DNA of 50,367 nucleotides, taken from contig JAGFNK010000389.1 of the NCBI GenBank assembly GCA_025769875.1, forward strand, positions 1 through 50,367, in the 5' to 3' direction. The notes under the pieces were generated by a model, which made no database searches, had not been told where the DNA came from, and saw only the letters and a program-made list of their open reading frames with translations. The position numbers and the translations under genes are program-made. Each line of letters opens with the position of its first letter. The stretch's first letter is position 1. The DNA comes from Russula earlei. Its lineage: Eukaryota; Basidiomycota; Agaricomycetes; Russulales; Russulaceae. Shown here in pieces: positions 10,165 to 22,540 of this stretch.

Positions 10165-11129
10165 TGTCATGAACCATTCTCCGGAGAGGGCCCTTGAAGG
10201 ACCCTTCCTTATAGGAGGAAACCCAGCCTCTATGGTGTCACCCTGTTCACTCGAGCAAAAGGGGTGAGTAGAGGTGTCCACAATATCGCGCGTGCATTGT
10301 CGCGTGAGCGATTCTCGGCACAATCGACATACAGCAAGCCCCACTTAGGGGCAACCCTTTTAGCAATAAAAGACAATACTAGGACCTTCCTAGGGACCCT
10401 TTAGGACAACTATAAGTGCTCTACAATAGACACTAACACAGTATCAAAGACCCTGCAACGTGTTATTAGACTAACTCTAATAACTATAGAACAAACTATA
10501 AGGCAATACTAGGGACCTTAATAGGAACACTAGGGTCGACTTTAAGGACCCTAATAGAACTATATAAGAAGCCTTATAGAATAACACTATTCCCCAAACC
10601 AGACGACAAGTCCTCAAATGACCAGCCCTAAACTAACTAAACAGGAAATGAACCAGGTGTTTGCACATGTACTAAAACAGTGAACACGTGGACAGTGAAG
10701 GCTCTTACTCATCAAGAGGAGCCTTCTTACTCAGCAGCTTACTGAGCATGACTGAGCATGCTCAGTAAGCATACTCTGACTTCTTACTCATCACTCTATT
10801 GTGCTTGATAACAAGGTTATGACTTGTTCCCTATTTAGCAGTTCTCTTGTAGTATATAAGTGCTCAATAAAGTAGTGGACAGTCCTCAGACTGTCCATTT
10901 GTTTATGGCACTCTCCATCCCTGAGATACTCCTTTGAGGACTGTCCCCTTGTGACTATCCTGGCCTCCTCTCTGCATGACTGTTCAACCCTCACAGTAAC
11001 AGTGCCTCTCTGGTATTTGTTACTACTCTGGACTCTGCTTCTTGCCCACACTGTCTTGGACGTCTATCGGCTCGTCTTCAAGCTTATCCCTCGCTCTTGA
11101 ACTGGATAGTTCAACAGTGAGTCTTGACA
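10165..11129 (+). repeat. Solo LTR-B copy 1 (965 bp)
   Basis: The ends are TGTCATGAACC and GAGTCTTGACA. Both sides carry GCTTGT (10159-10164 and 11130-11135), which occurs once in intact LTR-A copies, so this is the target duplication (5-6 bp). A plus-strand TATATAAG lies at 10853-10860 and AATAAA at 10866-10871. An antisense 86-codon frame recurs in other copies but looks like LTR sequence, not a gene. Confidence 0.9.
10737..10770. promoter_or_regulatory. Conserved stem-loop in LTR-B
   Basis: A perfect 14-bp inverted repeat (GCTTACTGAGCATG) around a 6-nt loop lies about 85 bp before the TATA box. It recurs at 19276-19309, 36808-36841 and 45827-45860; the last has one mismatch. Conservation in all four LTR-B copies suggests a functional part of the LTR, but its role is unknown. 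Confidence 0.6.
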
Positions 11130-11227
11130 GCTTGTGTCAGGTTTCAGGCTTACTGAGCATATTACTGACCATTGTGGAGCAATGACATCATTATGATATC
11201 ACTGTGGAGTGCTTGGTGAGCAGATGA

Positions 11228-12840
11228 GGTCTCTCCCCCACAGTCGCTCGCTCGCATCTTCCCTTCCTCTTCCCTCTCTCTCCATGCATGCAGATCATAC
11301 CTATTTCCAGAAAAGGAAGCCACTGCATTTCAATAAGCATATTCTCATGCAAGGCACATGCAGGCAGTATGTAAATTCCACATTCCCTTTTTTGTTGTCT
11401 TATCTTTCACTTGGACCAGAACTAAACAGAACCGCTTGTCCTCTGAGGCTGGTCCATTGGACTTAACAATGAGACACTACACATCATCACACATTGCCGG
11501 CGATGTGGTTTGTGCTGCAATTGGGAATTCCACGGCTAACTAGCCCACTTAGCCACGAGCCAATCAGTGGCTCGGCTCGCTCAAATCTATTTGGCTTGAG
11601 TGCATAACTCAGAAAGCGTGGCAGGAACATATGAGTGGGCAGGAGCTCAATACATAAATCCTGCCCCCACCATTTTTTGTTCACATCTCCTAGGTCCCTT
11701 CTCAGACATGTCCAAAGCCAAGGAAATTCTTGTTCACTGACGCAGTGGTTTTATGTCCACGTCATGGTCCCCGTTTGGCAGAAGTGGCCAAAAGACTTAT
11801 CATCATAAGCCTTTGACTTGGACTTGGAGATACAATGAAAGGCTGCACGTCATCACACATCCGTCCCACTGCATTCCTTGCTGGAGGTGGCAGGAGCATC
11901 ACCTCGCAGCTACAATGGATGACGAAGAAAAGTCTGAAGAAGAAAAGTCGCTGGACTCTGCATATCAAGCCCATGACCATGCTGCTTCTTGTCCTTTCCA
12001 GGGAAGGATTGATCGTCTCGAACAGGAGCAGGACAACTTCCTCGAAGAGCTTGCGGCGCTGCGTCAGGAACTTGGAAATGCACGAACAAAGCTGAAGGAG
12101 AGCCTTGATGTGTGCAACGAACTACAGTGCGCCCTTGTGGATCGTGCCGTCAATCAGCCACGCAAGACTGTGGGCTGCACTCCTGCCTCCCCATCATGCT
12201 CATCCGGACAGCATAAACGCCTGGGCCTTGCAACCATCGCTCATCAAGACCCCTCAACCCCACTATGTCACGCAGAGCGGGATGTGATTGCCATTGACTG
12301 CGAATCTGAGCAGGATGTACTGTATGTCCCCCCTCCACTCCCACCTATTGCTATGACTCATCGCTGCTCTGACTCCAGGACTTCACAGGATTGAAATATG
12401 ATATAGCATGTACCATAGCAGGTTGTTCATGACAATGTCAATACATTCCATGGTTTGATGCAGTCCTCATAGATTTACTACGATATGATGCTTCAAACTT
12501 AATACATGCCATTGATATGAACTCCTTGCACCCGGCACTATGGCCGGCAAAAGCGTACGATGTCACTGGGATCATAGATCTGCCTCAGGGCTGGCCAAAC
12601 GACAAGCATTCCTGACCAGATTCACAAAACACCTTACATACGTGAGCACGCCAGATCCAGCATTTTGCCAGGAGAATTTTGCATGAAAGCGCATATCTCT
12701 GTCATTGGGGCAATTATTGCCGCATGTGATAGGGCAATTATTGCCACATGGTGATAGGGCACTTATGGCTCGTCATTCTCTGGTTTGCACAGGCCGTGTA
12801 GTGGACAGATACTTAACTTGCACTCACAAATCAGGTCTCC
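11228..12840 (+). repeat. Repeat family H, copy 1
   Basis: From CTCTCCCCCACAGTCGCTCGC onward this matches 13301-14440: shared leader, coding block and 3' tail. The tail ends in GGCCGTGTAGTGGACAGATACTTAA, also found near 14385 and 31608. The first 310 bp are a decayed 5' coding piece (TRTKQN at about 11414). A second unit with its own leader begins near 11541. No terminal repeats or target duplications were found, so whether H is a transposon or a dispersed gene family is open. Confidence 0.55.
11753..12394 (+). CDS. Family H coiled-coil protein (213 residues)
   Basis: An open plus-strand frame. Residues 25-50 contain W-x-YN, H-x-ITH and a C-x2-C pair (CIPCW), shared with the copy at 13489. 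Residues 85-125 form a heptad-rich coiled coil (RIDRLEQEQDNFLEELAALR). The C-terminal part, AERDVIAIDCESEQDVLYVP, is also conserved in the other copy. No transmembrane segment. I do not recognise a named family. Conservation of the three blocks between copies supports coding. The start is uncertain: an internal Met or an upstream exon is possible. Confidence 0.55.
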   Translation: MSTSWSPFGRSGQKTYHHKPLTWTWRYNERLHVITHPSHCIPCWRWQEHHLAATMDDEEKSEEEKSLDSAYQAHDHAASCPFQGRIDRLEQEQDNFLEELAALRQELGNARTKLKESLDVCNELQCALVDRAVNQPRKTVGCTPASPSCSSGQHKRLGLATIAHQDPSTPLCHAERDVIAIDCESEQDVLYVPPPLPPIAMTHRCSDSRTSQD

Positions 12841-13300
12841 CCTTTGTTCCACCATGAATCAATGATCGTTCATATTTTGTTTGGAATCCGAATTTGTATC
12901 TCACAGCGCGTACATCGTGTTTCAAAGGTGGTCACTGGCTAAATAGTGACGTAATGTGCTCAGGCTTCTGAGGATGGTAGTCTGCTGGGGGTGGTATGTA
13001 GTGGTCATCGCTGTGGCTAAGTGGATGTCTCATGTTTCCCAGTTCTCCCCTTCTCCTGGGTCCATATAATTGCGGCCTCACAACCCCGTGTTATTTATTT
13101 ATTTGCTTGCCATTTCATACCTTAATGAGCAGGATGTTGTAAACTTACATCTCATTGCTGATATTGATATGTGTTTTACATATATGTGCATATGTGTTGC
13201 ATTGAACATGTGAACGGGGGGGTATATTGGTTGACCCCACAAGAACGTATGTACCTCCTCAGGCTGGCACTCTGATCTTCCCTGGACTCACTCTCCTCTC
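12841..13300. other. Spacer between H copies
   Basis: No gene is supported. The first ~60 bp (CCACCATGAATC, then GATCGTTCATAT) resemble the sequence after the H tail near 31660-31710, so the H repeat may extend to about 12885. The remainder is unique, with an AT-rich TTATTTATTTATTTG stretch near 13090. Confidence 0.4.
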
Positions 13301-14440
13301 TCTCTCCCACAGTCGCTCGCTTGCATCTTCCCTCTCTCCCTCCATGCATGCAGATCATACCTATTTCCTAAAAAGGAGGCCCTTGCATTTCAATAAGCAT
13401 ATTCCTGACGGGCGGAGAGTTGAGCAGGCACTACGTAATTCTGCGATTCCCTTTTTCTTTTGTCTTGTCTTTCACTCAGCTCTTATACATGGCCAGAACC
13501 AAACAGACTGGTCGTCTTCCCCCTCCAGTCCTACGTTGGACTTACAACCAGACTCATCGCATCATCACACATGGCCAACAATGTCATGCATGCCGCCACT
13601 TGCAGTTCCATCTCAACGATCACAAGGACGACGAGTCAATGGCCTGCGCATGGGAAGCCCGTGACCGCGCGGAGGCTCAGCCTTTCCAGCAACGGATTGA
13701 TTGTCTCGGAGAGGAGCGCGATGAAGCTTTCAAAGAGCTCACCACTCTCCACCAGGAGTTTGATGGTGTGCTGAGGGAACTCCAAGGTGTGCAGCAGGAT
13801 CTCGACCAGCTGTGTGAGGCTGTGGACCCTGCTCCCACATCAGCATCAAGCTCATCCTGGCAGCGTAAATGTGCGCACCTCTAGACCATTGCCTCTCCTC
13901 AAGGCCCTGCTGAGCAGGACATTATCTACATTGACTGCAAACCCAACTAGGATGTCCTGTATGTCCCCATTCCTCTTATTGTTGCTGTGACTCATTACCC
14001 CTAGTTATCATTTTTCGTCCTTACCACCATTGCGCGCTTGCGCACAGACCATATGATGTGTTGAAGTTGCGCCCGCCTGTATGCACACGCATGCTGAGGC
14101 TGCACCTAGCGAACGGAAAGGGACTTGATTTGCTCACATGGACATTTGCTTTACCTGTCATTAAAGAACACCGTCCATAGTTGAAATGTAGTTACCAGTG
14201 TGTACATGTGCATGCACGTACCTCGTAGCGGCCTTACTTGTACACTCAGATAGTTTGCCTTGGATCCTCAGTGTTCGTGCCCCACAGTGAGACACTGAAA
14301 TAATCTTATTATATTAGACTTCGGACTTGCTGCAATAATTCCTTCCTGTGGCCACTTTGGCCCGCGACTCCGGCTCATAGTGGCCGTGTAGTAGACAGAT
14401 ACTTAACTCGCCACCTATGAACATTGCCCCTTTTTGCGTT
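13301..14440 (+). repeat. Repeat family H, copy 2
   Basis: Shares the CTCTCCCACAGTCGCTCGC leader, the CAATAAGCATATTC segment, the coding block and the GTGGCCGTGTAGTAGACAG tail with copy 1. It ends close to the first recognisable exon of the Reb1-like gene and may have removed or displaced that gene's 5' end. Confidence 0.55.
13489..14010 (+). pseudogene. Family H protein with H3-tail-like N-terminus, truncated by stops
   Basis: The frame starts at ATG 13489 and its first residues are MARTKQTGR. After Met removal this equals residues 1-6 of histone H3. A W-x-YN, ITH, C-x2-C block (residues 14-35) and a coiled coil (about residues 65-115) follow. The open frame ends at TAG 13882-13884. The same frame then continues with residues matching copy 1 (DIIYIDCKPN), passes a second TAG near 13949, and runs to DVLYVP. 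The ORF is thus a truncated copy. It could still give a 131-residue protein, but degeneration is more likely. Confidence 0.5.
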
Positions 14441-14522
14441 CCACCTGGTTATACTCAATTGCATATGTCGGAACGAAGTATGTCCCTCTGCATTCACTAA
14501 TGTCCTCCAGGAAATATAGCAT

Positions 14523-15327
14523 ATGAATCAGCATTGTACTGTATCTCCAGAGGACATACCCGAGTTCCTAGCAACACAATGGATGAGTGTCAAGCAATTC
14601 GGGGATGCTGGTGAGTGAGCTTTTGAAGTTTCTAGCCTCAGACGTGATTTTCAACTTGCTCAGGCATATCATGTCGTAAGGGTCCATTCACTAGGGAGGA
14701 GGTAGGACAAGTTCATGCCACATTAGGGACGTACAAGAAGGTGTGCAATGCATTGGAATCATCATTTGTTTTGCTAACGCACTGCCGTTTAGGAAAATGA
14801 CCTGGATGACGAGCAGTTGGATGATCTCATATACTCTTCCCAGCCTACTAATGGGTTTTGGAGCCGCATCGGTCGGTGTATACTCAAGTAATGCCAATAT
14901 ATGTGTTATATGTGTGCTTTAGCTCGTGCCATGCCCCAGAGGGGGGTCAAGTCCGTCTTTTACCACGTTCGGCGTGCGCGTGATCCCCTTGCTAAAGCAG
15001 GGAAGTGGGGGGCTGCGGAGGATGAGCAGCTGCGCAGGTGAGACGTCTGTCAGTCTCCACATGTTTCCTTTCTTATCTCCCTCCTCCCAACAGAGCTGTC
15101 CAGAAGAAAGGAAATGACTGGGTTGCCGTCGCAGAATTAGTGCAGCGCTCACCGGCAGACTGTAGCGACCGGTTTCGCCAACACACACAATATCAGGGCA
15201 TCAGATGGAGAGGTATGTCTCCTGATATGTGTTCTATCAAGACCTTCTGACGCTGCATCTGTATGGAAAAGGAGCCTGGTCTTCGGAGGAGGAAGGCCAA
15301 CTTCTTCATGCAATTGAGGAGTTGGCC
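14523..15327 (+). pseudogene. Reb1/DMP1-like Myb DNA-binding gene, 5' part
   Basis: Six exons fit one protein: 14523-14610, 14664-14740, 14793-14877, 14923-15037, 15094-15212 and 15272-15327, all with GT-AG introns. The order is KGPFTREEV, LDDLIYSSQP, FWSRIG, VFYHVRRARDPLAKAGKW, a SANT repeat (AAEDEQLRRAVQKKGNDWVAVAE, shown in the split RSPADCSDRFR part), then GAWSSEEEGQLLHAIEELA. This is the layout of Reb1-type and cyclin-D-binding Myb-like factors, which bind rDNA terminators and promoters in the nucleus. Coding stops at the hAT insertion at 15328 and resumes at 22857. The start is uncertain; an in-frame TAG lies just upstream. Confidence 0.8.
15320..15327. repeat. Left 8-bp target duplication of hAT-1 (AGTTGGCC)
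   Basis: Identical to 22849-22856 on the other side of the element. It lies within a Glu-Leu-Ala codon run of the Myb gene. Confidence 0.9.
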
Positions 15328-15438
15328 TAGTGCTGTCACGGCTCGGCTCGGCTTGGCTCGGTTCAGCTCAGCAACAGCTTGGCCAGATTGGGTGAGCCGG
15401 ACCGAGCCAAGCCACGGCTTGCGGCTTGAGCCAATTTG

Positions 15439-15603
15439 AGCCGTCCCATTTAAGCCATTTCTACTTTTGGATCTACTTTCCATTTTGAGAATGCTCTCCA
15501 TGCCTCTCATTGGCTGAGCTGATTCAAGCCATCCCATTTGGGCCATTTCTACTTTTGGATCTACAGACTACAGTTATCGACTTTCCATTTTGAGAATGCT
15601 CTC
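15439..15603. repeat. Imperfect tandem duplication near the hAT-1 left end
   Basis: A block from CCCATTT to GAATGCTCTC occurs at about 15445-15498 and again at 15533-15603. The second copy carries about 20 extra bases between GGATCTAC and TTTCC. Only one copy is present in the left end of hAT-2 (to about 48000). From 15604 to about 16240 no gene is recognised. This includes a minus-strand Pro/Ser/His-rich frame at 15834-16178 that looks like low-complexity noise. Confidence 0.6.
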
Positions 15604-16249
15604 GTGACAACTGAGGCATCAATGCAAGCACACGTCCACTCGCCGTCTGCACACCTGTAAGCCTGCCCGGGCCTGTGTTCTTGAAGGAAAAGAGGAAGAT
15701 TCTGAGGGAGTCAAAGTGTTCTTCAGGCAGACGAGAGGGCCAACGCGAATACTAGAAAGCTGTTCATTTGATCCATTAGCTACTGTACAAAATGGTGGCT
15801 ACTGATCTTAAATACAAAAGTGCTACTCTAGTGCTACTCCAAGTCCCAGAGTGTGAGGCAGCAAGGTGATGACATCGGGGGCGAGACGCTATGGGCAGCG
15901 AGCCCTTGCGTAGGGCGGTGATGATGTCGTGCATGCGTCATGGTGTCTGCGCGTAGATGTGTGGCGGGGGAGCGAGGTGTTGGCAGTGAGGCATTGAGGG
16001 CGAGGTGTTGAAGGCGAGGCGTGTGACGTCGAAGGTGATCGGACTGGGGTGTTGTCACAGTACCCGGGCACAGAGTTGGAGATGTCGTCGAAAGGTGAGT
16101 GCGCAAGAGAGAAGGAAAGGAAGGAGGATAGGAAGGAGGACGCGTGAGTGAGGGACGAATGAAGGAGATGCGCAGCACGCAAGGGGCCTGGTACAGGTCA
16201 TGTGAGTTTCCCGGCCAGATACCTTACAGTGGACATGGAAAACATTGCT

Positions 16250-17660
16250 AGTTTTTACTTCTTTTCTTCCGAGGGGCGGAGATGAGCACCGATGCCAGGT
16301 CCTGTGTGCTCATGGGTGTCGTGACCTTGGAGCTTATGCTGTTATCCAGACACCATTTCACTACATGGAACAATGGGTCAGCAGCTAGTGTCATATGATA
16401 GGCAATGTTACGTACAGTTCAAACAAGGAAGGTTTTGATGAAACTCGTCAGATCAGCACAGGGTAGACAGATATCACAGATTGTGGGGTGCACCAGTGCT
16501 AATAAGACGATGGGTATGTACCGCAAATGCTCATACTCATGGATCGTCTTGGTCTGCCGTACATTGTCCGTAAAACACGATATTGAAACTTACCACATTG
16601 AGCGAATTGATGACGATAGTATCAATGTGGGGGGGCATGTAGCCTTATCTGCGACTTTGAGTGGATCGTGAATCACATAAGGCCTGAGTCCAAGTTCCTG
16701 TATCCAATCCACCACCGCAATGTTGTCATATAGCATATCAACAAATGAAATAGTTCCCAAATGGCACCATCTTGGCAAGCGTCGCGTCCATGGACATTGG
16801 CCAATTTGGGACGTGATGGTGAAGAACTTACTACCCTTGCCAATCTCGCTTTCAACCCACATACTTCCAGCCATAAGAGCAATGAGGCGTTTCAAAATCG
16901 ACAGCCCTATTCCGTTCCTCCGTATTCCTTCTGAGAAAAGCTGGCGTGTCAAGAAAAAAATGCAGAAAGGTAAAACAGCATGCACCCTTGTCGTAGAACC
17001 GTCCACCTGTGCAAAAGTGTCAAAGTTAAAATTCAGCTTGTCCTTGGCAATACCAATGCCGGTGTCCAAGACGCAGAACTCGAGGGACACACTAGAATCG
17101 TCAAGGGCGAGTAGACGGCAACTGAGCGCGACGTGACCCTTCTTGGAGGTTTAGATGGTGTGAACTTGATCGTGTTGCCCACTAGGTCTGTGATAACTTG
17201 CCGGAGGCGGAGGGAATCACCAATGAGCTGGTCTAAAATGTCAGGATCTAGTAAGTGAGGTCCAAGTTGTTCTGTGATGCACGGACGATTCCTAAAACAG
17301 TCTGCCGGAGCGAGAAGGAGACTTGCTCCATGGTCATCCGACCAGCTTCGACTGATTGTTATATTAATTAACGAACTTGTGCTCAATAATTAGTTCCGTG
17401 GACTCACTTTTTGAGATATCCAATCCACCAGGCCAACCTTATCTTGTGGGACATGTTGGCCAGGAACTCGGATTTACTACGGTTGGCAAGTTCGGCGGCT
17501 TCCCTAGTGGCGGTGTTCTTCTGGATGCTGTCGCGCACTTGTCAAATTCATGACCATCAAGTTTACATTGACAATCAAAACCTGGATGCCCGATGAGCGC
17601 ACTGCTTGTGAGGTGGTGCACAATCATCCGACTGACCTTCCACATGCCCTGCACGTCCGA
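16250..17660 (-). pseudogene. Nik1-type (group III) hybrid histidine kinase fragment
   Basis: Minus-strand pieces in family order: the end of a HAMP repeat (VQGMWK, intron, [10 protein letters not shown]), the H-box ([16 protein letters not shown], phospho-acceptor His kept), EAGRMTMEQV, the N-box (RQVITDLVGNTIKFTPSK), the G1 box (DTGIGIAKDKL), an intron after DGSTTR, the G2 box (GIGLSILKRLIALMAG), GKGSKFF, FVDMLYD, the pre-receiver stretch (EHLRYIPIVLLA) and VKWCLDNSISS. The receiver with the phospho-Asp is absent, as is the N-terminal HAMP array. Frameshifts (17150, 17240, near 16900) and internal deletions kill it. In fungi this kinase senses osmotic stress upstream of the HOG pathway. It is captured cargo of hAT-1. 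Confidence 0.85.
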
Positions 17661-18350
17661 TTCCGCCTCAGGGTGCATGCTCATCACGATGGCCCGCAAA
17701 ATCATCTCTTCCTCCGTCAGATCCTCTTCTCTCTCATGTTCCTCGGTCATCTCCACGTCGGGCACAGTGCGACCTTTTGGAGAGTGTGAGCATCTGCAAA
17801 TCCGCCTCTTCGCCTTCATCAGTGGCAGCCACCGGGTGAGAAGGTTGCGCGGGCGCACCATCAAAGTGAAGCTCCAGCGTGCGGTGTGTCGAATGAGTCG
17901 TCGCATCTTGAGGTGTTGTCAAGCATTGGCCGCATTGTTGTTGCCATTGATGCGGTTGCTGCTGTCATGGCAGAGGCTGAGGCGTGGTCGTTCGAGGCAA
18001 TGGGGTGGCAAGAGGCAAGGGCATAGGTGATGGCATCGTAGAATGGGTGGGCATGGGGGTGTGACTTGTGTGTTGCTCGTGCTGTCGTCTTGCCGGCCCG
18101 GCGATGAGGTCTTCGCCACTGCGTGTGGTATCAGCACATGTGAACGAGGGCGTACATGTGGACGGGGATGCGATGGAAGAGGTGGCATGGTGCAGTGTGG
18201 TGCTTGTGTCGGCAGCTTCTCCTGTGGCGACGTCGTGGTGGCGGGGTCTGATCTTTTGGCGGGGCGGCATTGCTGGGCTCAGGTCCGAGGCCTTGGTCTT
18301 CTTGGGCAACGGCGCTGGTGGCGTGAGGTGACGATGGCGCATCGTGGCTG
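17661..18350 (-). other. Low-complexity stretch between captured fragments
   Basis: Several overlapping frames on both strands are rich in Pro, His, Ser and Arg, as expected from skewed composition. One minus-strand piece near 17690-17760 reads EEDLTEEEMILRAIVMSMHPE, resembling a ubiquitin-interacting motif (acidic run, A-x3-S). It sits directly before the HAMP exon of the kinase. The source gene is unknown. It could be the tail of the TMEM184 gene or another captured piece. Confidence 0.3.
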
Positions 18351-19906
18351 GTGAGGACAGCCTCATATGCATCGCAGATGAGAAGTAAGGGTGTGGCAAT
18401 GTCCTGAGAGATTCAATACGGGGCGTGTCAGCGTGCTACATGCATTTAGATGCGGAGGCAAAGACCTGGACCCAGAAAAGATACGATGCGAGACTGATCG
18501 AGGCGTATATAGGGACCATGAGGAGCAGGCGGATGATATCTGTGAAGAAAATCAGGCAAACTGTTGACACATGATGCGTGGCCATAACAACAAACGGCAC
18601 GTACAGCGCTGCTCTTATAACGATTACAAAGATCAGAACAGACTCTGGTTCAGAGGGATCGCGCAGATGCGAACGTACATTGGTGTGCCACTGAAGATGC
18701 TTGTTGATGTCATGAACCATTCCCCGGAGAGGGCCCTTGAAGGACCCTTCCTTATAGGAGGAAACCCAGCCTCTATGGTGTCACCCTGTTCACACGAGCA
18801 AAAGGGGTGAGTAGAGGTGTCCACAATATCGCGCGCGCATTGTTGCACGAGCGATTCTCAGCACAATCGACATACAGCAAGCCCCACTTAAAGGCAACCC
18901 TTCTAGCAACAAAAGACAGTATTAGGGCCTCCATAAGGACCCTTTAGAACGACCCTAGAAACTCTACAATAGGTGCTAACCTAGTATCAAAGGCCCTACA
19001 ATGCGTTATTAGACCAACTCTAATAACTATTGAACAAACTATAAGGCAACACTAAGGACCTTAATAGAAATATTAGGGTCGACTCTAAGGACCCTAATAG
19101 AACTATATAAGGGCCTTATAAGATAACACCATTTCCTAACCAAACTACAAGTCCTCAAATGACCGGCCCTAAACTAACTAACAGGAAATGAATCAGGTGC
19201 TTGCATGTGCACTAAAGCAGTGAACACGTGGACAATGGAAGCTCTTACTCATCAAGAGAAGCTTCTTACTCAGCAGCTTACTGAGCATGACTGAGCATGC
19301 TCAGTAAGCATCCTCCGACTTCTTACTCATCACTCTATTGTGCTTGATAACAAGGTTATGACTTGTTCCCTGTTTAGCAGTTCTCTTGTAGTACATAAGT
19401 GCTCAATAAAGTAGCGGACAGTCCTCAGACTGTCCATTTGTTTACGGCACTCTCCATTCCTGGGATACTCCTTTAAGGACCATCCCCTTGTGACTATCCT
19501 GGCCTCTTCCCTGCGTGATTGTTCTACTCTCACAGTAACAATACCTCTCTGGTATCTGTTGCTCCTCTGGACTCTACTCCTTGCCCACGCGGTCTTGGAT
19601 GTCTATCGACTCGTCTTCGAGCTTATCCCTCGCTCTTGAACTGGATAGTTCAACAGTGAGTCTTGACAGTTGAGGAGCCAGGAGGAGGCCGCGATGGCCA
19701 CAATGGTGAAGAAACCGGATATGAGCCAGCCAACATCGTGCGCTAATGGCACCACACACAGGGACACGCTATCGATTAGACCAGGTCTGATGACACAAGA
19801 CTATCGCACTGACTTTGAAATACCACGTTGCCATGCTGAAAGAGAGAAGGTCCTTTCTGGGGTGCCCTGGGAGGCTGGGCAGAAAGCAGGTCGCATTTTG
19901 CGACAT
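18350..19906 (-). pseudogene. TMEM184/DUF300 (Ost-alpha-like) membrane protein fragment, split by LTR-B
   Basis: Minus-strand exons are readable. A short N-terminus starts with Met at about 19906 (MSQNATCF). After an intron comes the first helix (HDVGWLISGFFTIVAIAASSW). The LTR-B insertion follows, then KHLQWHTN. After a 130-bp intron comes the second helix (IIRLLLMVPIYASISLASYLFW), then LLLICDAYEAVL. This is the N-terminal third of the DUF300 seven-helix family, which includes TMEM184 and organic solute transporter alpha. The remaining helices are missing. Introns are kept, so the DNA was copied from the gene and not from mRNA. Cargo of hAT-1. Confidence 0.8.
18708..19668 (+). repeat. Solo LTR-B copy 2 (961 bp) inside hAT-1
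   Basis: Same termini as copy 1. Flanks are GTTGA at 18703-18707 and 19669-19673, an exact 5-bp duplication. It inserted in the TMEM184 fragment between the codons for SWLLN and KHLQW, so it is younger than the capture. Two TATA-like boxes and AATAAA are retained. Confidence 0.92.
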
Positions 19907-20176
19907 GGCTTGGTGCAAAACCAGTGTGATATGAGAATCAAAGAGATCGTGAGGCCAAGTCTATAGGTGTTGTGATAGAAAAGATCATATGAACAGACAA
20001 TACTAGGGTGTGCTCGTGGTGGCCAGCCAGAAAGGGAGGCCGTAGGAGCTGTGATAGTTTAAATCGGTTGCTTCACAGACATGCAATTTAGAGTCAACCA
20101 TGAGCGTACAAGAGTATTGAGACATACACAGATACACCACATCCTCCCTCTTAACGTATTTTTCTACCTTCCCACT
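19907..20176. other. Spacer between TMEM184 and MAPK fragments
   Basis: No coding segment is recognised. It probably holds the upstream region of the captured TMEM184 gene and the 3' flank of the captured MAP kinase. Confidence 0.35.
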
Positions 20177-21632
<1,456 letters not shown>

Positions 21633-21738
21633 TACGCCGAACCGACAGGACGAGGTCGGCACACCCATGAGGAAACCATTTAAGAAAAGAAAAGGCAGTT
21701 GAGCATCTCATCCAGTTACCTGTAGCACGAGCATAGTT

Positions 21739-22540
21739 GTGTCGACAGGGATAGAAAAGTCATCGTTCCAAGGCAGTGGTGATCGTGTCAAAGGTGAAGT
21801 CCATCAGTTCACCAGGTTGGCCTGCAACACCAAACATGAAAATTGGTGGTTGCTCCAGGACGTAGTTTGCTGGTCCTTCCATCGAAACTGCATTCGTGAA
21901 ATTGGATGGAGCCATCACCCCACCTATTCTGTGGCACTGGATGTTTCTCCATCGTTGTCCAGACCTTTGCCCTTGCTGCATCAGCCGTCTTCTTCAGCCT
22001 GAGATGTGTACGACAAATGGCTGCGCGTGCGACGGAGCAGGCACCGGGGAGCGCACTTTAGCCACGGGGCCGTAACCAGGAAGCAGCGGGAGGTGATACA
22101 TCTGGGAGAGGTGGTCAGCCCTGCGTGCACTGTGCAAGGGGAAAGGTTGAAGGACAAGGGGTCAGCAAGGAATGTACGACATAGAGAGCCTCATCAAACG
22201 AACGAGGGATGACATTGTGCTCGTGCTTGAGAAAGTTGGCAAGCAGCTTCATGCAAAAGCCATCCGCGAGCCAGTAAGCAGTGATATGGCAGCACCCAGC
22301 TCAGCGGCGCTCTGCCTTGGTCTTGCGTTCCATGGTGCTCTTATGCTTGCACATGTGCATGCCTGTGTCTGTCTCGTAGCCATGGATCTTGTCATCTTCG
22401 CCTTGTTCTGCAGGGAGGGGGTGGGTCTGGGGGTCGGACGGGAACTCAACGAGCTCGTCTTTGATGAGTCTTTGAGGTACGCTGGGTAGCGGCGGCTTTG
22501 AGAGCTCCAGTAGGGTTGGGGTGGGGGAGATGATTAACGG
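21739..22540 (-). pseudogene. Unidentified captured gene fragment X
   Basis: Minus-strand exon-like segments: an acidic piece (LIKDELVEFPSDPQTHPLP) near 22450-22370; LADGFCMKLLANFLKHEHNV and SFDEALY near 22270-22180; after a plausible intron, MYHLPLLPGYGPVAKVRS near 22100-22050; then NYVLEQPPIFMFGVAGQPG and MDFTFDTITTALE ending at a GTAACT donor near 21720. The codon quality and intron borders look genic, but I do not recognise the family. Stops break it. It lies on the same strand as the other cargo, just upstream of the MAPK fragment, and its last donor could splice to the MAPK exon. Confidence 0.5.

Larger units (their letters stand above)
9748..11227 (-). repeat. LTR-A copy 2, truncated and split by LTR-B
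   Basis: LTR-A homology runs 9748-10164 and resumes at 11130-11227, after which it breaks off inside the LTR at the junction with repeat H. Together about 510 of the normal 830 bp remain. The break between the two parts is exactly the solo LTR-B insertion. The left flank is the chromovirus fragment. Confidence 0.8.

Noticed and set aside
10791..11051. Antisense 86-codon frame in LTR-B, also at 19330-19533 and 45881-46153
   Set aside because: It recurs only because the LTR recurs; length and sequence vary, and it runs antisense to the TATA box and leader.
15834..16178. 114-codon Pro/His/Ser-rich minus frame in hAT-1
   Set aside because: Two overlapping frames of equal length with low-complexity content; no sign of exon structure.
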